DNA of 64,000 bases from Thalassobaculum_A sp040219615 (GTDB lineage Bacteria > Pseudomonadota > Alphaproteobacteria > Thalassobaculales > Thalassobaculaceae), in contig NZ_JAVJSE010000031.1 of assembly GCF_040219615.1 (NCBI RefSeq), positions 72,892 through 136,891 on the forward strand. The letters run 5' to 3'. Below, in pieces: positions 1 through 8,042 of this stretch. A program made the position numbers and the translations under genes. The notes beneath the pieces were generated by a model, which saw only the letters and a list, made by a program, of their open reading frames with translations, searched no databases and was not told where the DNA came from. The stretch's first letter is position 1. Every line of letters begins with the position of its first letter.

Positions 1-1
1 G

Positions 2-1441
2 CGCGGCAGCGGCATCGTGCGGTTCCGGCTGGACCGGGGGCTCGACACGCCGCGGGCCTGGACCCTGTTGACCGCCCTCGACGAACTGCGCGGCCACGAG
101 GAGGCGACGGTCCGGGCCGCCCGCGAGGGGCCGGTGTTCGAGCGCGACATGCACGGGCCGAACTGGCTGGACCGGCGGCAGGCGGCACGGGCCTACGCCG
201 ACCGCGACCCGGCGGTGCTGATCGTCGGCGGCGGGCATGCCGGCCTCACCATCGCCGCCCGGCTCGGCCAGCTCGGCGTCGACGCCCTGGTGGTCGACCG
301 CATGGCGCGGGTCGGCGACAACTGGCGGCTGCGCTATCACGGGCTGAAGCTGCACAACCAGAAGCACAGCAACCACCTGCCCTACCTGCCGTTCCCGGAG
401 ACCTTCCCGACCTACATCCCGAAGGACATGGTCGCCAACTGGCTGGAACTCTATGTCGAGGCCCTGGAGATCAACTTCTGGACCGGGACGGCCTTCGAGG
501 GCGGCACCTACGACGACGAGGCCGGCTGCTGGACCGCCCGGCTGCGGCTGGCCGACGGCGGCGAGCGGGTGATGCGGCCGCGCCACATCGTGATGGCGAC
601 CAGCGTCAGCGGCACCCCCAGCCTGCCGGAGATCCCGACCCTGGAGCGCTTCGGCGGCGCGGTCGTGCATTCCAGCGGCTTCGGCAGCGGCGCCGACTGG
701 CGCGACCGCGACGTGCTGGTGTTCGGCACCGGCACCAGCGCCCACGACATCGCCCAGGACCTGCACGGCAGCGGCGCCCGGGTGACCATGATCCAGCGCA
801 GCCCGACCCTGGTGGTGAACATCGAGCCGAGCGCCCAGCTCTACGACGGGGTCTATCTCGGCGACGGGCCGTCGCTCGACGACCGCGACCTGATCAACGC
901 CTCGATGCCGCTGGCGCTGATGAAGGTCGCCCACAGGCTGCTGACCGACGAGGTGCGGGAGATCGACAGGCCGCTGCTCGACGGCCTGGAGAAGGCCGGG
1001 TTCCGGTTGTCGTTCGGCGAGGGCGGCACCGGCTGGCCGCTGCTGTACCGGACCCGCGGCGGCGGCTACTACTTCAACGTCGGCTGCTCCGACCTGATCG
1101 CGGCCGGCAGGATCCCGGTGGTGCAGTACGCCGACATCGAGGGCTTCGAGGGCGGCGGCACGCGCCTCGCCGACGGCCGCCTGCTGCAGGCCGACCTCGT
1201 GGTGCTGGCGACCGGCTACAAGGGCCAGGACCACATGGTCCGGACCCTGTTCGGCGATACGGTCGCCGAGCGCGCCGGCCCGGTCTGGGGCTTCGATGAG
1301 GAGATCCAGGAGCTGCGCAACATGTGGACCCGCACCGGCCATCCCGGCCTGTGGTTCACCGCCGGCGCCTTCTCGCAGTGCCGCAACTACTCGAAATACC
1401 TGGCGTTGGCGATCAAGGCCGAGGAGCTGGGGCTGGTGTGA
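2..1441 (+). CDS. Flavin-containing monooxygenase, 5' end outside window
   Basis: FAD/NADPH-dependent monooxygenase of the FMO / Baeyer-Villiger type. The frame is open to the window edge, so the true start lies upstream; an internal GTG at 17 is only the first start codon available here. Counting from that GTG, the FAD-binding motif GGGHAGL is at about 71-77, a second dinucleotide fold (GTGTSAHD) at about 237-244, and the ATGYK motif near residue 399. The first 50 residues resemble the end of the NTF2-like domain that precedes the flavin domain in many such proteins, so the full protein is probably near 600 residues. Substrate cannot be told. A strong hairpin follows the stop codon. Confidence 0.88.
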   Translation, partial: RGSGIVRFRLDRGLDTPRAWTLLTALDELRGHEEATVRAAREGPVFERDMHGPNWLDRRQAARAYADRDPAVLIVGGGHAGLTIAARLGQLGVDALVVDRMARVGDNWRLRYHGLKLHNQKHSNHLPYLPFPETFPTYIPKDMVANWLELYVEALEINFWTGTAFEGGTYDDEAGCWTARLRLADGGERVMRPRHIVMATSVSGTPSLPEIPTLERFGGAVVHSSGFGSGADWRDRDVLVFGTGTSAHDIAQDLHGSGARVTMIQRSPTLVVNIEPSAQLYDGVYLGDGPSLDDRDLINASMPLALMKVAHRLLTDEVREIDRPLLDGLEKAGFRLSFGEGGTGWPLLYRTRGGGYYFNVGCSDLIAAGRIPVVQYADIEGFEGGGTRLADGRLLQADLVVLATGYKGQDHMVRTLFGDTVAERAGPVWGFDEEIQELRNMWTRTGHPGLWFTAGAFSQCRNYSKYLALAIKAEELGLV

Positions 1442-1449
1442 CCGAGGTG

Positions 1450-1478
1450 GCGCCCGCCGCATCCGGTGCGGCGGGCGC
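1450..1478. terminator. Bidirectional hairpin between convergent genes
   Basis: A perfect 12-bp inverted repeat (1450-1461 with 1467-1478) encloses a 5-nt loop in the gap between the monooxygenase stop and the stop of the converging DUF411 gene. There is no T-tract, so termination is inferred from the position and the very stable GC stem. Confidence 0.6.
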
Positions 1479-1489
1479 TCCCGGGGTGG

Positions 1490-1960
1490 TCAGTGCCGGG
1501 CGTAGACTTTGTCGCCGTCGGGGCTGCCGAACAGCACCACCGAGTAGGGCTCGCCGGTCCGCATGTCCATGCCCGGCGCGTCGGCCGGCATGCCCGGAAC
1601 CGACAGGCCCAGCGCCCGGGGCTTCTCGCCGAGCAGGCGGCGGATGTCCGCCGCCGGGACGTGCCCCTCGACCACGTAGCCGCCGACCTTGGCGGTGTGG
1701 CAGGAGGCGAGCCGGTCCGGAACGCCGGCCATGGTCTTCATCGGTTGCACGTCGTCGACGTCGTGTACCGTCACCGCGAAGCCGGCCGCCCGCAGGTGCT
1801 CGACCCAGCCCTTGCAGCAGCCGCAGGTGGGTGACTTCCAGACTTCGACCTCCTGCTCCGCCTCGGCGGGTCTGGCGGTCAGCACCGGAGCCGCGAACGC
1901 CACGGCGGCGAGGGCGATGATGCCGGCTGCCGCCGGGAACAGTGCCTTCCTGATACGCAT
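1490..1960 (-). CDS. DUF411 family periplasmic metal-binding protein
   Basis: A 156-residue exported protein. Residues 1-34 form a signal peptide with a basic start and an Ala-rich core. The mature part begins with a thioredoxin-like beta strand (VEVWKSP) followed by Cys46, Cys48 and Cys49 in TCGCCK, the metal-binding signature of DUF411. A further conserved Cys lies in SCHTAKVGGYVVEGHVP, which is also typical. DUF411 proteins are usually found with copper or other heavy-metal resistance genes. Here the gene follows a Met-rich Spy-like gene and a Cys-rich secreted protein on the same strand, so metal handling in the periplasm is the likely role. The ATG at 1960 is the only start that gives a complete signal peptide. 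Confidence 0.85.
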   Translation of the reverse strand: MRIRKALFPAAAGIIALAAVAFAAPVLTARPAEAEQEVEVWKSPTCGCCKGWVEHLRAAGFAVTVHDVDDVQPMKTMAGVPDRLASCHTAKVGGYVVEGHVPAADIRRLLGEKPRALGLSVPGMPADAPGMDMRTGEPYSVVLFGSPDGDKVYARH

Positions 1961-1989
1961 CGCTACCTCCAGCCGTTCCCGCCCGCGCC

Positions 1990-2583
1990 TCACATCATGC
2001 CCATCGGGCCGGCGAACAACGCGTCCGCCTTGCCGCGCTGCTCGTCCGTCAGGGCATCGTAGAGCGGTCGCGCCGCCATCTCGACCGCCTTCAGCGCCTC
2101 GGCGCGGGCCGCCAGCATGCCGGCCATGCCTTCGATGCGGTCCGGCCAGGGCTTGGCGGCCGGCTGCATCCGCTCGGCCATGCGCTGGTGCATGGACCGC
2201 ATGGCCTCGGCGTTCCGGCGCAGGGCGGCGGCGAGGGCGTCCCAGGCCGGCTGCTGCGCCTCGGTAATGCCGATCTCGGCCTTCAGGAAGGCGATGCGGC
2301 CCTCGACGTGCTCGAACGGCATGCCCATGCCGCCGCGCATCATCCCCATCATCGGCATGCCGCCGGGTCCGCCGTGCATCTGCTGCATCATGCCGGGGCC
2401 CATGGCGCCGCCCATCATCCCCATCATGCCCCCTCGGTCCATCCCGATCCCCGCGCCCATGCCGGGTGCCGGCGCCGCCGGGTGGTGCGCCTGGGTGTTC
2501 TGCTGCGGGGTCTGGGCCTGCGCCACGCTGGCCGCGGCCAGGAGTGCGAGGGCGGGAAGCGTCGCGCGAAGGAAGCTTGTCAT
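1990..2583 (-). CDS. Met-rich Spy/CpxP-like periplasmic protein
   Basis: A 197-residue exported protein. A signal peptide covers about 1-24 (ends SVAQAQ). Next comes a Met/Gly/His-rich stretch at about 40-90 with many MGMM and GGMP units, then a helical C-terminal half with spaced Leu/Ala heptads and a DALTDEQRGKADALF segment that matches the LTxxQ type of CpxP/Spy proteins. Spy/CpxP proteins are small helical periplasmic chaperones or metal sensors; the Met-rich insert suggests copper or silver binding. The start at 2583 is chosen because GGAG lies six bases upstream; an in-frame ATG at 2595 lacks such a site. It shares strand and short gaps with the DUF411 gene. Confidence 0.75.
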   Translation of the reverse strand: MTSFLRATLPALALLAAASVAQAQTPQQNTQAHHPAAPAPGMGAGIGMDRGGMMGMMGGAMGPGMMQQMHGGPGGMPMMGMMRGGMGMPFEHVEGRIAFLKAEIGITEAQQPAWDALAAALRRNAEAMRSMHQRMAERMQPAAKPWPDRIEGMAGMLAARAEALKAVEMAARPLYDALTDEQRGKADALFAGPMGMM

Positions 2584-2681
2584 GGCTGTCTCCATTGGGC
2601 ACGTCGCGCCGGTCGGCGGGCGGCCCGGTTCGCAATCTGCAGGTCGAAGCGATACGGCGGGCCGCAGCCGGCCCGGAGTCA

Positions 2682-3071
2682 TCAGGCCCGCGGTCTCGGC
2701 GGGCGCAAGCCCGGCGCGGGTTCGGCTCCGTCGAGCCGGTCGACGAGCGTCGAACGGTGGGGCGCGATGCCCGGGCCGTCGGGTACGGTCGCGATGCGGG
2801 GCGGCAGGCCGCCATGCACCGAGAGGCACCGCGGGTCGGCACAGCAATGCCGGTCGGTGCCGAGATCCCGGGCACAGTCGCTGTCTTCGGCGGCCGTGGC
2901 ATCGGCGCTGCGGCCTGCCTCGCAGGCAACCGGGTCGTCGGCCGCCGAGCACGGCGCCGGTGTCTCGGACCTGTGGGGATCGGCATGGCCGACGGCCGGG
3001 GCACCGACGAGGGCCGACAGAACCAGAAGGCCTGCCAGTACCCCTCGTATCGACCTGCCGCAGCGCTGCAT
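2682..3071 (-). CDS. Small Cys-rich secreted protein, unknown function
   Basis: A 129-residue protein with a clear signal peptide (about 1-30, core VLAGLLVLSALVGAPAVGHA). The mature region has six cysteines in two groups (near 41 and 50; then 66, 76, 77 and 82) and a Pro/Arg-rich tail. I recognise no family. It is the first gene of a three-gene run on the minus strand with the Met-rich and DUF411 proteins, so a link to metal stress is inferred from context only. It may be fast-evolving, and the coding call rests on the signal peptide and position. Confidence 0.5.
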   Translation of the reverse strand: MQRCGRSIRGVLAGLLVLSALVGAPAVGHADPHRSETPAPCSAADDPVACEAGRSADATAAEDSDCARDLGTDRHCCADPRCLSVHGGLPPRIATVPDGPGIAPHRSTLVDRLDGAEPAPGLRPPRPRA

Positions 3072-3178
3072 CGAATCCGTCCCGTATGTCCAACCTCAGG
3101 TGGCCGCTCGCCGACGCTCCTGCAACCCTGCACCGTAACGCCGCCGCCACCTTTGACGCAGATCAAGGGGCGGGCCGG

Positions 3179-4066
3179 TCAGCTCCCCCGATAGGTCGTG
3201 TAGCCCCAGGGCGTGGCCAGCAGCGGCACGTGGTAGTGGCCCTCGGGCTCGCCGACCGCGAAGCGGATCGGCACCACGTCCAGGAACGGCGGGTCGGCCA
3301 GCGCCACCCCGAGGCCGGCGAAGTAGTCGCCGAGGCCGAAGCGCAGCTCGTAGCGGGCGATCGGCACCGGGCGGCCCGAGATCAACGGCGCGTCGGTGCG
3401 GCCGTCGGCGTTGGTGACGCCGCGGGCCACCGGGCGCCGCTCCTCGCCCCACAGCTCGAACAGTTCGATCTCGACCCCGGCCGCGGGACGGCCGCGATGG
3501 GTGTCCAGTACATGGGTCGACAGCCGGCCGGCCAGCGGCAGGCGGTCGGCGGCGGTCACCTTCTGGTCGATCCGCAGGGCGCCGATCCGCAGCACCTCCT
3601 CCAGCGCGGCCGCCAGTTCCTGCTCGGGCGTGTGGGCCAGCCGCCGCTCGAAGCTGCGCAGGATCGACTCCTTGCCGTGCCGGCGCACGCAGACGATGAA
3701 CGGGAAGCCGAACTTCGCCGGGTAGGCGGCGTTCAGTTCGTGGAAGCGGTCGTATTCGGCCTCGGTCAGCCGGTCGAGCCCGGCGCCGGCCTGCTCGGCC
3801 TTCGACTCGTCGGTCATGGCGCCGGCCCGCGCCGCCTTGCCGGCCAGGTCAGGGTGGCCACGCAGCAGGGCCAGCCTGCGCTCCGCCGGCGCGTCGCGGA
3901 CCGCCGCCGACATCGCCGCGTGGAGAAACGCCAGCGACCCGTAGGGGCGCCCGGGCAGCACCGCCTCGGCCACCCAGGGGGCGTTCTCGAACACCCCGCC
4001 CAGCGCCGCCACGAAGCCGGCGTCGTCGAGGCGGTTGAGGGCGTCGAGGGCGATGCGGTCGGTCAT
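3179..4066 (-). CDS. Fused OHCU decarboxylase / 5-hydroxyisourate hydrolase
   Basis: A 295-residue two-domain enzyme for the two steps after urate oxidation. Residues 1-170 are a UraD domain (2-oxo-4-hydroxy-4-carboxy-5-ureidoimidazoline decarboxylase) with the catalytic-site segment RGHPDLAGK at about 69-77. Residues about 180-295 are a transthyretin-like UraH domain (5-hydroxyisourate hydrolase) with RLSTHVLDTHRG and the hallmark C-terminal YRGS. Each domain is close to the usual stand-alone length, so this is a true fusion. UraH acts before UraD in the pathway, and together they give S-allantoin. The neighbouring puuD makes the substrate. The domain order matches that of plant allantoin synthase. 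Confidence 0.93.
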   Translation of the reverse strand: MTDRIALDALNRLDDAGFVAALGGVFENAPWVAEAVLPGRPYGSLAFLHAAMSAAVRDAPAERRLALLRGHPDLAGKAARAGAMTDESKAEQAGAGLDRLTEAEYDRFHELNAAYPAKFGFPFIVCVRRHGKESILRSFERRLAHTPEQELAAALEEVLRIGALRIDQKVTAADRLPLAGRLSTHVLDTHRGRPAAGVEIELFELWGEERRPVARGVTNADGRTDAPLISGRPVPIARYELRFGLGDYFAGLGVALADPPFLDVVPIRFAVGEPEGHYHVPLLATPWGYTTYRGS

Positions 4067-4081
4067 CTGGCGGCTCCGACT

Positions 4082-4200
4082 GCCCTTCGCGGCCGCGCGA
4101 TGCGCGGCACCTCAGGGCGACAGGGGAAGAAGAGCGACCGCCGACCCTGCCCTATCCCTATCGCCCTGAGGTGCCCCGCGAAAGCGGGGCCGCGAAGGGC
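4082..4200. repeat. REP-like palindromic element, family A copy 1
   Basis: A long imperfect palindrome fills the gap between the fused uraD-uraH gene and puuD. Outer arms 4082-4094 and 4188-4200 pair over 13 bases. Inside, the 20-base core CACCTCAGGGCGACAG and its flanks pair with CTATCGCCCTGAGGTG (one mismatch). The right arm also holds a perfect hairpin with a GAAA tetraloop flanked by CCCCGC and GCGGGG. The same core occurs at 48875-48990, and a half copy lies at 28625-28660. Dispersed intergenic palindromes of this kind are common in alphaproteobacteria. Confidence 0.8.
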
Positions 4201-4226
4201 CGGGTCGGGATCTGCGGCCATCGTCG

Positions 4227-5426
4227 TCACTCTCTCGGCGCCCCGGCCGCCAGCCAGGCGGCCAGCACGGCGCGCTCGCCGGGCTCCATGCCGGTGACGT
4301 TGCCGGGCGGCATCGCCGACGAGCGCACGGCGTTCAGGCCGATCATCGCGGCGTGGGCGTGGATGCGCTCGGGCGTGTCCAGCTTGACGCCCTTCGGGGC
4401 GGCCGCGATGCCGTCCCAGGCGGCGTAGTCGCCGTGGCACATGCTGCAGCGGGAGATCACGATCTCCTCGACCGCGGCGAACGCCGGGGCAGGCGTCACC
4501 GTCGCACCCAGCAGCTTCTCGCGCGGTCCGGCCGCGGACAGCCAGCCGATCACGGCGAGGCCGAGCGCCGCCACCCCCCAGGTCCACCACGGGCTGGCCC
4601 GGCCGGCATGACGCTCGTTGAAGAAGTGCCGGATCACCGGGCCGAGCGCCAGCAGGATGGCGACGATCACCCAGTTGTATTTCGTGGCGAACAGCAGCGG
4701 GTAGTGGTTGCTGACCATCAGCAGCACGACCGGCAGGGTGAGGTAGTTGTTGTGCAGCGAGCGCTGCTTGGCCTGGGCGCCGAGGGCGGGGTCCGGGGTC
4801 TCGCCGGCCAGCAGCGCGGCGACCGTCCTCTTCTGGTTCGGGATGATCACCACGAACACGTTGGCGACCATGATCGAGCCGATCAGCGCGCCGACCTGGA
4901 TGAAGGCGCCGCGGCCGCTGAAGATCTCGGTGAACCCCCAGGTCGCGGCCACCAGGAACACGTAGCCGGCCAGCGACAGCAGCGTGGTATTGCGCCCGAA
5001 ATCGGAGCGGCAGGCCCACTCGTACAGCAGCCAGCCGGCGAGCAGCCCCGCCAGGCTGCAGAACACCGCCTGGAACGGCGTGAACCGCTCGACCGCCGGG
5101 TCGATCAGGAACAGCTCGGCGCCCAGGTAGTAGACCAGCGCCATGAGGGCGAAGCCGCTGAGCCAGGTGGTGTAGGCCTCCCACTTGAACCAGGTCAGCT
5201 CGTCCGGCATCCGGGCCGGCGCCACCAGGTATTTCACGAGGTTGTAGAAGCCGCCGCCGTGGACCTGCCAGGCCTCGCCCTGGACGCCGTCCGGCAGGTC
5301 GTCGCGCTTCCGCAGGCTGAGGTCGAGGGCGATGAAGTAGAACGAGCTGCCGATCCAGGCGATGCCGGCGACGACGTGCAGCCAGCGCAGGATCATCTCC
5401 ACCCAAGCGACGAGCACCGCGTCCAT
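4227..5426 (-). CDS. puuD: Membrane-bound urate hydroxylase with cytochrome c domain
   Basis: A 399-residue PuuD-type urate oxidase. Residues 1-305 hold about eight membrane segments, including the conserved first helix (LRWLHVVAGIAWIGSSFYF), HGGGFYN and the NHYPLLF segment. The C-terminal 75 residues form a c-type cytochrome domain with CSMCH at about 327-331 and an axial Met in SSAMPP. The enzyme oxidises urate to 5-hydroxyisourate in the membrane and passes electrons to the respiratory chain. The fused UraD-UraH gene lies directly downstream on the same strand. The start at 5426 leaves the first helix intact; a later Met (MILRWLHV) is possible. Confidence 0.93.
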   Translation of the reverse strand: MDAVLVAWVEMILRWLHVVAGIAWIGSSFYFIALDLSLRKRDDLPDGVQGEAWQVHGGGFYNLVKYLVAPARMPDELTWFKWEAYTTWLSGFALMALVYYLGAELFLIDPAVERFTPFQAVFCSLAGLLAGWLLYEWACRSDFGRNTTLLSLAGYVFLVAATWGFTEIFSGRGAFIQVGALIGSIMVANVFVVIIPNQKRTVAALLAGETPDPALGAQAKQRSLHNNYLTLPVVLLMVSNHYPLLFATKYNWVIVAILLALGPVIRHFFNERHAGRASPWWTWGVAALGLAVIGWLSAAGPREKLLGATVTPAPAFAAVEEIVISRCSMCHGDYAAWDGIAAAPKGVKLDTPERIHAHAAMIGLNAVRSSAMPPGNVTGMEPGERAVLAAWLAAGAPRE

Positions 5427-5559
5427 CCTGCCGTTCCCGCCCTGATTCCCGATGGTCTGACAGCCGACCCGCAACGCTACACGGCGTTCCGAACCGCCAG
5501 CAAGCTTCGCGGATGCGAAGCGGCGCGTCATAATCGCCGTGGAACCGAAGGGGACTGCC

Positions 5560-6030
5560 ATGTCAGACGAGACCTTCCTGCGCTGCGCCATCGAGCTGAG
5601 CCGCGGCAACGCCGTCAGCGCCGAGGGCGGCCCGTTCGGCGCGGTGGTGGTGCGCGACGGCGTCATCCTCGGCGAGGGCGTCAACCGGGTGACCGCCGAC
5701 CACGACCCGACCGCCCATGCCGAGATGGTGGCGATCCGCCGGGCCTGTGCCCATCTCGGCAGCCACGACCTGTCGGGGGCGGTGGTCTACACCAGTTGCG
5801 AGCCCTGCCCGATGTGCCTGACCGCGATCCTGTGGGCCCGCATCGACCGCATGGTCTACGCCAACACCCGGGCGGACGCCGCCGAGATCGGCTTCGACGA
5901 CCAGTGGTTCTACGAGCAGGTGGCGCTGCCGATCGACGGCCGGGCGCTGCCGGCGAGCAACTTGCTGCGCGACGAGGCGCGGGCGGTGTTCCGGCAGTGG
6001 GCCGACAACCCGGACAAGAACCCGTACTGA
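5560..6030 (+). CDS. guaD: Guanine deaminase-type nucleoside deaminase
   Basis: A 156-residue cytidine-deaminase-fold enzyme. The zinc site is formed by HAE at 53-55 and PCPMC at 82-86, with the proton-shuttling Glu in HAE. The segment ADAAEIGFDDQWFYEQ and the C-terminal NPDKNPY are typical of the short GuaD family of guanine deaminases rather than of tRNA adenosine deaminase TadA. It would convert guanine to xanthine, feeding the urate genes that lie divergently next door. The ATG at 5560 has AAGGGGA six bases upstream; an in-frame GTG at 5539 is less likely. Confidence 0.85.
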   Translation: MSDETFLRCAIELSRGNAVSAEGGPFGAVVVRDGVILGEGVNRVTADHDPTAHAEMVAIRRACAHLGSHDLSGAVVYTSCEPCPMCLTAILWARIDRMVYANTRADAAEIGFDDQWFYEQVALPIDGRALPASNLLRDEARAVFRQWADNPDKNPY

Positions 6031-6087
6031 GCCGCGATCGCCGATTGCGGCTGCGCTCCTGGCCCGAATGACATAAGAACCGCGTCC

Positions 6088-6732
6088 ATGGGATGGTCGA
6101 AGGACGGATCCGGCGGCAAGCGCGGCTACCACCACGGTAACCTGCGCGAGGCGCTGATCGAGGCGGCCCTGTCGCTGATCGCCGAGAAGGGGCCGTCGGG
6201 CTTCAGCTTCGCCGACGCCGCGCGCTCGGCCGGGGTCAGTTCGGCCGCGCCCTACCGGCACTTCCGCGACCGCGAGGCGCTGATCGCCGACGTCGCCCGG
6301 CGCGGCTTCGAGCTGTTCGAGCAGCGCCTCGACAAGGCCTGGAACGACGGCCGGCCCGACACCTTCACGGCGTTCGAGAACACCGGCCGCGCCTACCTGC
6401 AGTTCGCCCGCGAGGAGCCGGCCCACTACTCGGCGATGTTCGAGGCCGGGGTCGACCTGGACGCCGATCCGGAACTGCGCAAGGCCGCCGACGCCGCCTT
6501 CGCGGTGATCCGCAAGGCCGCCGAGGCGCTGTGCGCCCTGGCGCCCGCCGGCGCCCGGCCGCCGGCGATGATGGTCGCCCTGCATCTCTGGTCGATGGCG
6601 CACGGCATCGCCTCGCTGTTCGGCCGCGGCGACGCCGGCCGCCGCAAGCTGCCGATGGCGCCGGAGGAACTGCTGGAGGCGGCGGTACTGGTGTACCTGC
6701 AGGGCCTCGGGCTGCACGCCCCGAAGCGATAG
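6088..6732 (+). CDS. TetR/AcrR family transcriptional regulator
   Basis: A 214-residue repressor-type protein. Residues 13-60 form the TetR helix-turn-helix, with the opening YHHGNLREALIEAAL and the recognition region SAGVSSAAPYRHFRDREAL. The rest is an all-helical ligand domain with LHLWSMAHGIASLF, which matches the WHG-type C-terminal domain. Regulators with this opening are usually autogenous or control an adjacent gene. The best operator candidate in the area is the 27-bp palindrome at 6803-6829, just downstream and in front of the DUF2852 gene. A hairpin with a T-run follows the stop. The effector is unknown. Confidence 0.87.
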   Translation: MGWSKDGSGGKRGYHHGNLREALIEAALSLIAEKGPSGFSFADAARSAGVSSAAPYRHFRDREALIADVARRGFELFEQRLDKAWNDGRPDTFTAFENTGRAYLQFAREEPAHYSAMFEAGVDLDADPELRKAADAAFAVIRKAAEALCALAPAGARPPAMMVALHLWSMAHGIASLFGRGDAGRRKLPMAPEELLEAAVLVYLQGLGLHAPKR

Positions 6733-6735
6733 CTG

Positions 6736-6767
6736 GCCGCCGGTCGGATTCTCGGCGGCGATTTTTC
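6736..6767 (+). terminator. Intrinsic terminator after tetR
   Basis: A 7-bp GC stem (6736-6742 with 6753-6759) is followed at once by GATTTTTC. It lies four bases after the tetR stop and so separates tetR from the DUF2852 gene. Confidence 0.65.
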
Positions 6768-6802
6768 GACCGGGGCGGCTTGAACGGCGCGACGGCATCG
6801 CC

Positions 6803-6829
6803 CATGTGAATGTTACTAACATTTACATG
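6803..6829. promoter_or_regulatory. 27-bp operator-like palindrome before DUF2852 gene
   Basis: CATGTGAATGTTA (6803-6815) and its mirror TAACATTTACATG (6817-6829) match at 12 of 13 positions around a central C. The site is AT-rich within very GC-rich DNA, and it ends 11 bases before the ATG at 6841. Length, symmetry and position fit a TetR-family operator, most simply for the regulator encoded at 6088-6732. Confidence 0.65.
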
Positions 6830-6840
6830 GTGTGTGCAGC

Positions 6841-7224
6841 ATGGGCATCGTGGAAAAGCTCGACGACATCGGAAAGCCGGCATGGATCGGCCTGATGGTG
6901 CTCGGTTTCATCGCGTTCTGGCCGATCGGCCTGGCGGTTCTGGCTTATCTTTTCTGGAGTGGTCGCATGGGATGTTGGAAGCGCAGCCGTGGCCAGTGGT
7001 GGCACGGCGAGAAGCGGTCGAGCGCGGGTGGCGGCACCGGCAACAGTGCGTTCGACGAGTACCGGGCCGAGACCCTCAAGCGTCTCGAGGACGAGCAGAA
7101 GGAGTTCGTCGACTTCCTGGAGCGCCTGCGGAAGGCGAAGGACAAGGCGGAGTTCGACCAGTTCATGGCCGAGCAGCGCGGCCGTCCGTCCGACCGTTCC
7201 GCCCCGGAGGCGGCCGGCGCCTGA
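6841..7224 (+). CDS. DUF2852 domain membrane protein
   Basis: A 127-residue protein. One hydrophobic segment (about 14-38, IGLMVLGFIAFWPIGLAVLAYLFW) is followed by SGRMGCW and a charged helical region containing GNSAFDEYRAETLKRLEDEQKEF and the conserved KDKAEFDQFM, which define DUF2852. The family is widespread in alphaproteobacteria and has no assigned function; the layout suggests an inner-membrane anchor with a cytoplasmic helical tail. The ATG at 6841 is preferred over a GTG at 6832 that would place the start almost inside the operator palindrome. Expression is probably controlled through that palindrome. Confidence 0.82.
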   Translation: MGIVEKLDDIGKPAWIGLMVLGFIAFWPIGLAVLAYLFWSGRMGCWKRSRGQWWHGEKRSSAGGGTGNSAFDEYRAETLKRLEDEQKEFVDFLERLRKAKDKAEFDQFMAEQRGRPSDRSAPEAAGA

Positions 7225-7252
7225 CCCCAACCACCGGGGCGACCCGAAGATC

Positions 7253-7286
7253 CCCGCCGCCTGCCGGTCAGACGGAAGGCGGCGGG
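7253..7286. terminator. Hairpin between convergent genes
   Basis: CCCGCCGCCT (7253-7262) and AGGCGGCGGG (7277-7286) form a perfect 10-bp stem at the meeting point of the DUF2852 gene and the PAS_5 gene. The right arm runs into the last codons of the PAS_5 gene. There is no T-tract. Confidence 0.45.
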
Positions 7287-7858
7287 CCCCCGGCGTCGGG
7301 AGCCCCGCCGCCGGGGGCCTCGTCCTCCGGCATCAGGCTGGCGTGTTCCAGCGGTAAGGTCAGCACGATGAACCCCAGCGTTCCGGCGTCGCGCGTTCCG
7401 ATCGGCGCCTCCGCGCGCAGCCAGACCGGGTAGCGCATCGTCTCGCCGCCGGCATAGCGCAGCTCGCCGACGAACAGCCGGGGCTTGCCGCACAGTCGGC
7501 GATAGTGCTCGAGGACGATGCCGCTGGTCGGCTCCTGCAGTTCGGAGACCCAGCGATCCTGCATCCGCATGTTGGCCTCGGCGGCGATCAGGTTGCCGTA
7601 GATCCGGTAGCGGAAGTCGGTCCCGCCGCGGCCGACCTCGAGCTTGTGGATGTGCCCGAGGTAGCGGGCCAGCCGGTCGATCGGCGTGCCCTGCGGCACC
7701 ATGCCGTCGACCGCAACGGCCCGGAACCATTCCCTGAAATCGAGCTGCTCGAGGCTCCAGCGATCGTCCGCCTTGTACTCGACGATGCGGCCTCCGGGGC
7801 TGCCCGCCGCGTGCGACGGGCTCTCCGGATCGATGTCGTCGAGGTATCGGCTCGGCAC
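7268..7858 (-). CDS. PAS_5-type sensory domain protein
   Basis: A 196-residue cytoplasmic protein with a single PAS-like domain at about 45-170. The features RLARYLGHIHKLEVGRGGTDFRYRIYGN and the following strand-helix pattern are typical of the PAS_5 group, which is abundant in Rhodospirillales and has no output domain. The N-terminal 40 residues and the Pro/Gly-rich tail look disordered. A second member of the group lies at 8309-8917. The ligand and partner are unknown. Confidence 0.72.
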   Translation of the reverse strand: MPSRYLDDIDPESPSHAAGSPGGRIVEYKADDRWSLEQLDFREWFRAVAVDGMVPQGTPIDRLARYLGHIHKLEVGRGGTDFRYRIYGNLIAAEANMRMQDRWVSELQEPTSGIVLEHYRRLCGKPRLFVGELRYAGGETMRYPVWLRAEAPIGTRDAGTLGFIVLTLPLEHASLMPEDEAPGGGAPDAGGPPPSV

Positions 7859-8042
7859 GTCGCGACCCCGCCCGCTCCCCAGTGAGGGAGCAAACTATAT
7901 CAGATACCGGTAGGGCGACCCACCTGGGCACGGCAGCGGCGGCAGGTTCCGCTCATTCGTGCCGGGTCGGCGGCCGTTTTGTGTCAGCATCGCGACGGTC
8001 CGGGGATCGGTGGGGTCGCCGGCGGCCTTTCGGGGAACGGCG

